DNA of 6,224 nt, taken from NCBI GenBank assembly GCA_021617435.1, contig JAJWCP010000033.1, forward strand, positions 6,439 through 12,662. Reading direction: 5' to 3'. Shown in pieces: positions 6,215-6,224 of the stretch (positions are counted from its first letter, which is position 1; each line of letters starts with the position of its first letter). This stretch comes from Pseudomonadota bacterium (lineage in GTDB: Bacteria; Pseudomonadota; Alphaproteobacteria; RF32; CAG-239). The position numbers were made by a program, and so were the translations under genes. The notes beneath the pieces are model-generated. The model saw only the letters and a list, made by a program, of their open reading frames with translations. It ran no database searches and was not told where the DNA came from.

Positions 6215-6224
6215 ATGAAAAAAA
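6215..6224 (+). CDS. start of an unknown divergent gene (first three codons)
   Basis: ATG AAA AAA A begins at 6215 and runs off the window. A near-perfect ribosome site, AAAGGAGG (6203-6210), ends 4 nt before the ATG, which makes a real gene start likely. An N-terminal Met-Lys-Lys is common in signal peptides, so an exported protein is possible, but three codons cannot show this. It is transcribed away from the bat operon, with 138 nt between the two start codons. Confidence 0.6.

Noticed and set aside
1..6224. CRISPR array, insertion sequence, tRNA or rRNA gene
   Set aside because: No regularly spaced direct repeats, transposase-like frame, terminal inverted repeats, or tRNA or rRNA signatures were seen by eye. 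The window is almost filled by protein genes.

Overview
The window is AT-rich DNA from a Gram-negative bacterium, probably a proteobacterium. The gene set (DUF4381, BatA, a VWA-TPR fusion, BatD) has the order seen in many Gammaproteobacteria and Alphaproteobacteria. The nuclease-like protein downstream resembles the cysteine-containing, ExoI-like thermonuclease family common in Alphaproteobacteria. An AT-rich, perhaps host-associated, alphaproteobacterium is my best guess, but the sequence does not prove it.

Nearly everything is on the minus strand. Reading right to left, the operon starts at about 6130 and runs: a DUF4381 protein (5633-6076), BatA with one von Willebrand A (VWA) domain (4635-5636), a BatB-BatC fusion with VWA, TPR repeats and a Q/N-rich tail (2922-4634), and BatD (1211-2920). 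These four genes overlap by 4 nt or are separated by 0-1 nt, so they are almost certainly co-transcribed and translationally coupled. After a 64-nt gap with a possible second promoter come a membrane-anchored nuclease-like protein (127-1146) and, 1 nt later, the first 41 codons of tsaE (1-125, cut by the window edge). At the right edge a divergent plus-strand gene begins (ATG at 6215, strong ribosome binding site), but only three codons are visible.

The bat genes encode inner-membrane proteins whose VWA, TPR and BatD domains are predicted to face the periplasm. In related loci they are partnered with a MoxR AAA+ ATPase and a DUF58 protein, and the complex is thought to act in envelope stress or aerotolerance. 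Here the MoxR and DUF58 genes are not at the 5' end of the operon.

The observations most worth checking are: the nuclease-like protein has lost four of five catalytic residues and looks like a membrane-tethered pseudoenzyme; the VWA domain of the BatB-BatC fusion has a degraded metal-binding site while that of BatA is intact; the fusion carries a roughly 100-residue Q/N-rich tail; and a 35-bp imperfect palindrome lies in the 5' leader of the operon. The intergenic stretches (6077-6214 and 1147-1210) are both under 300 bases.
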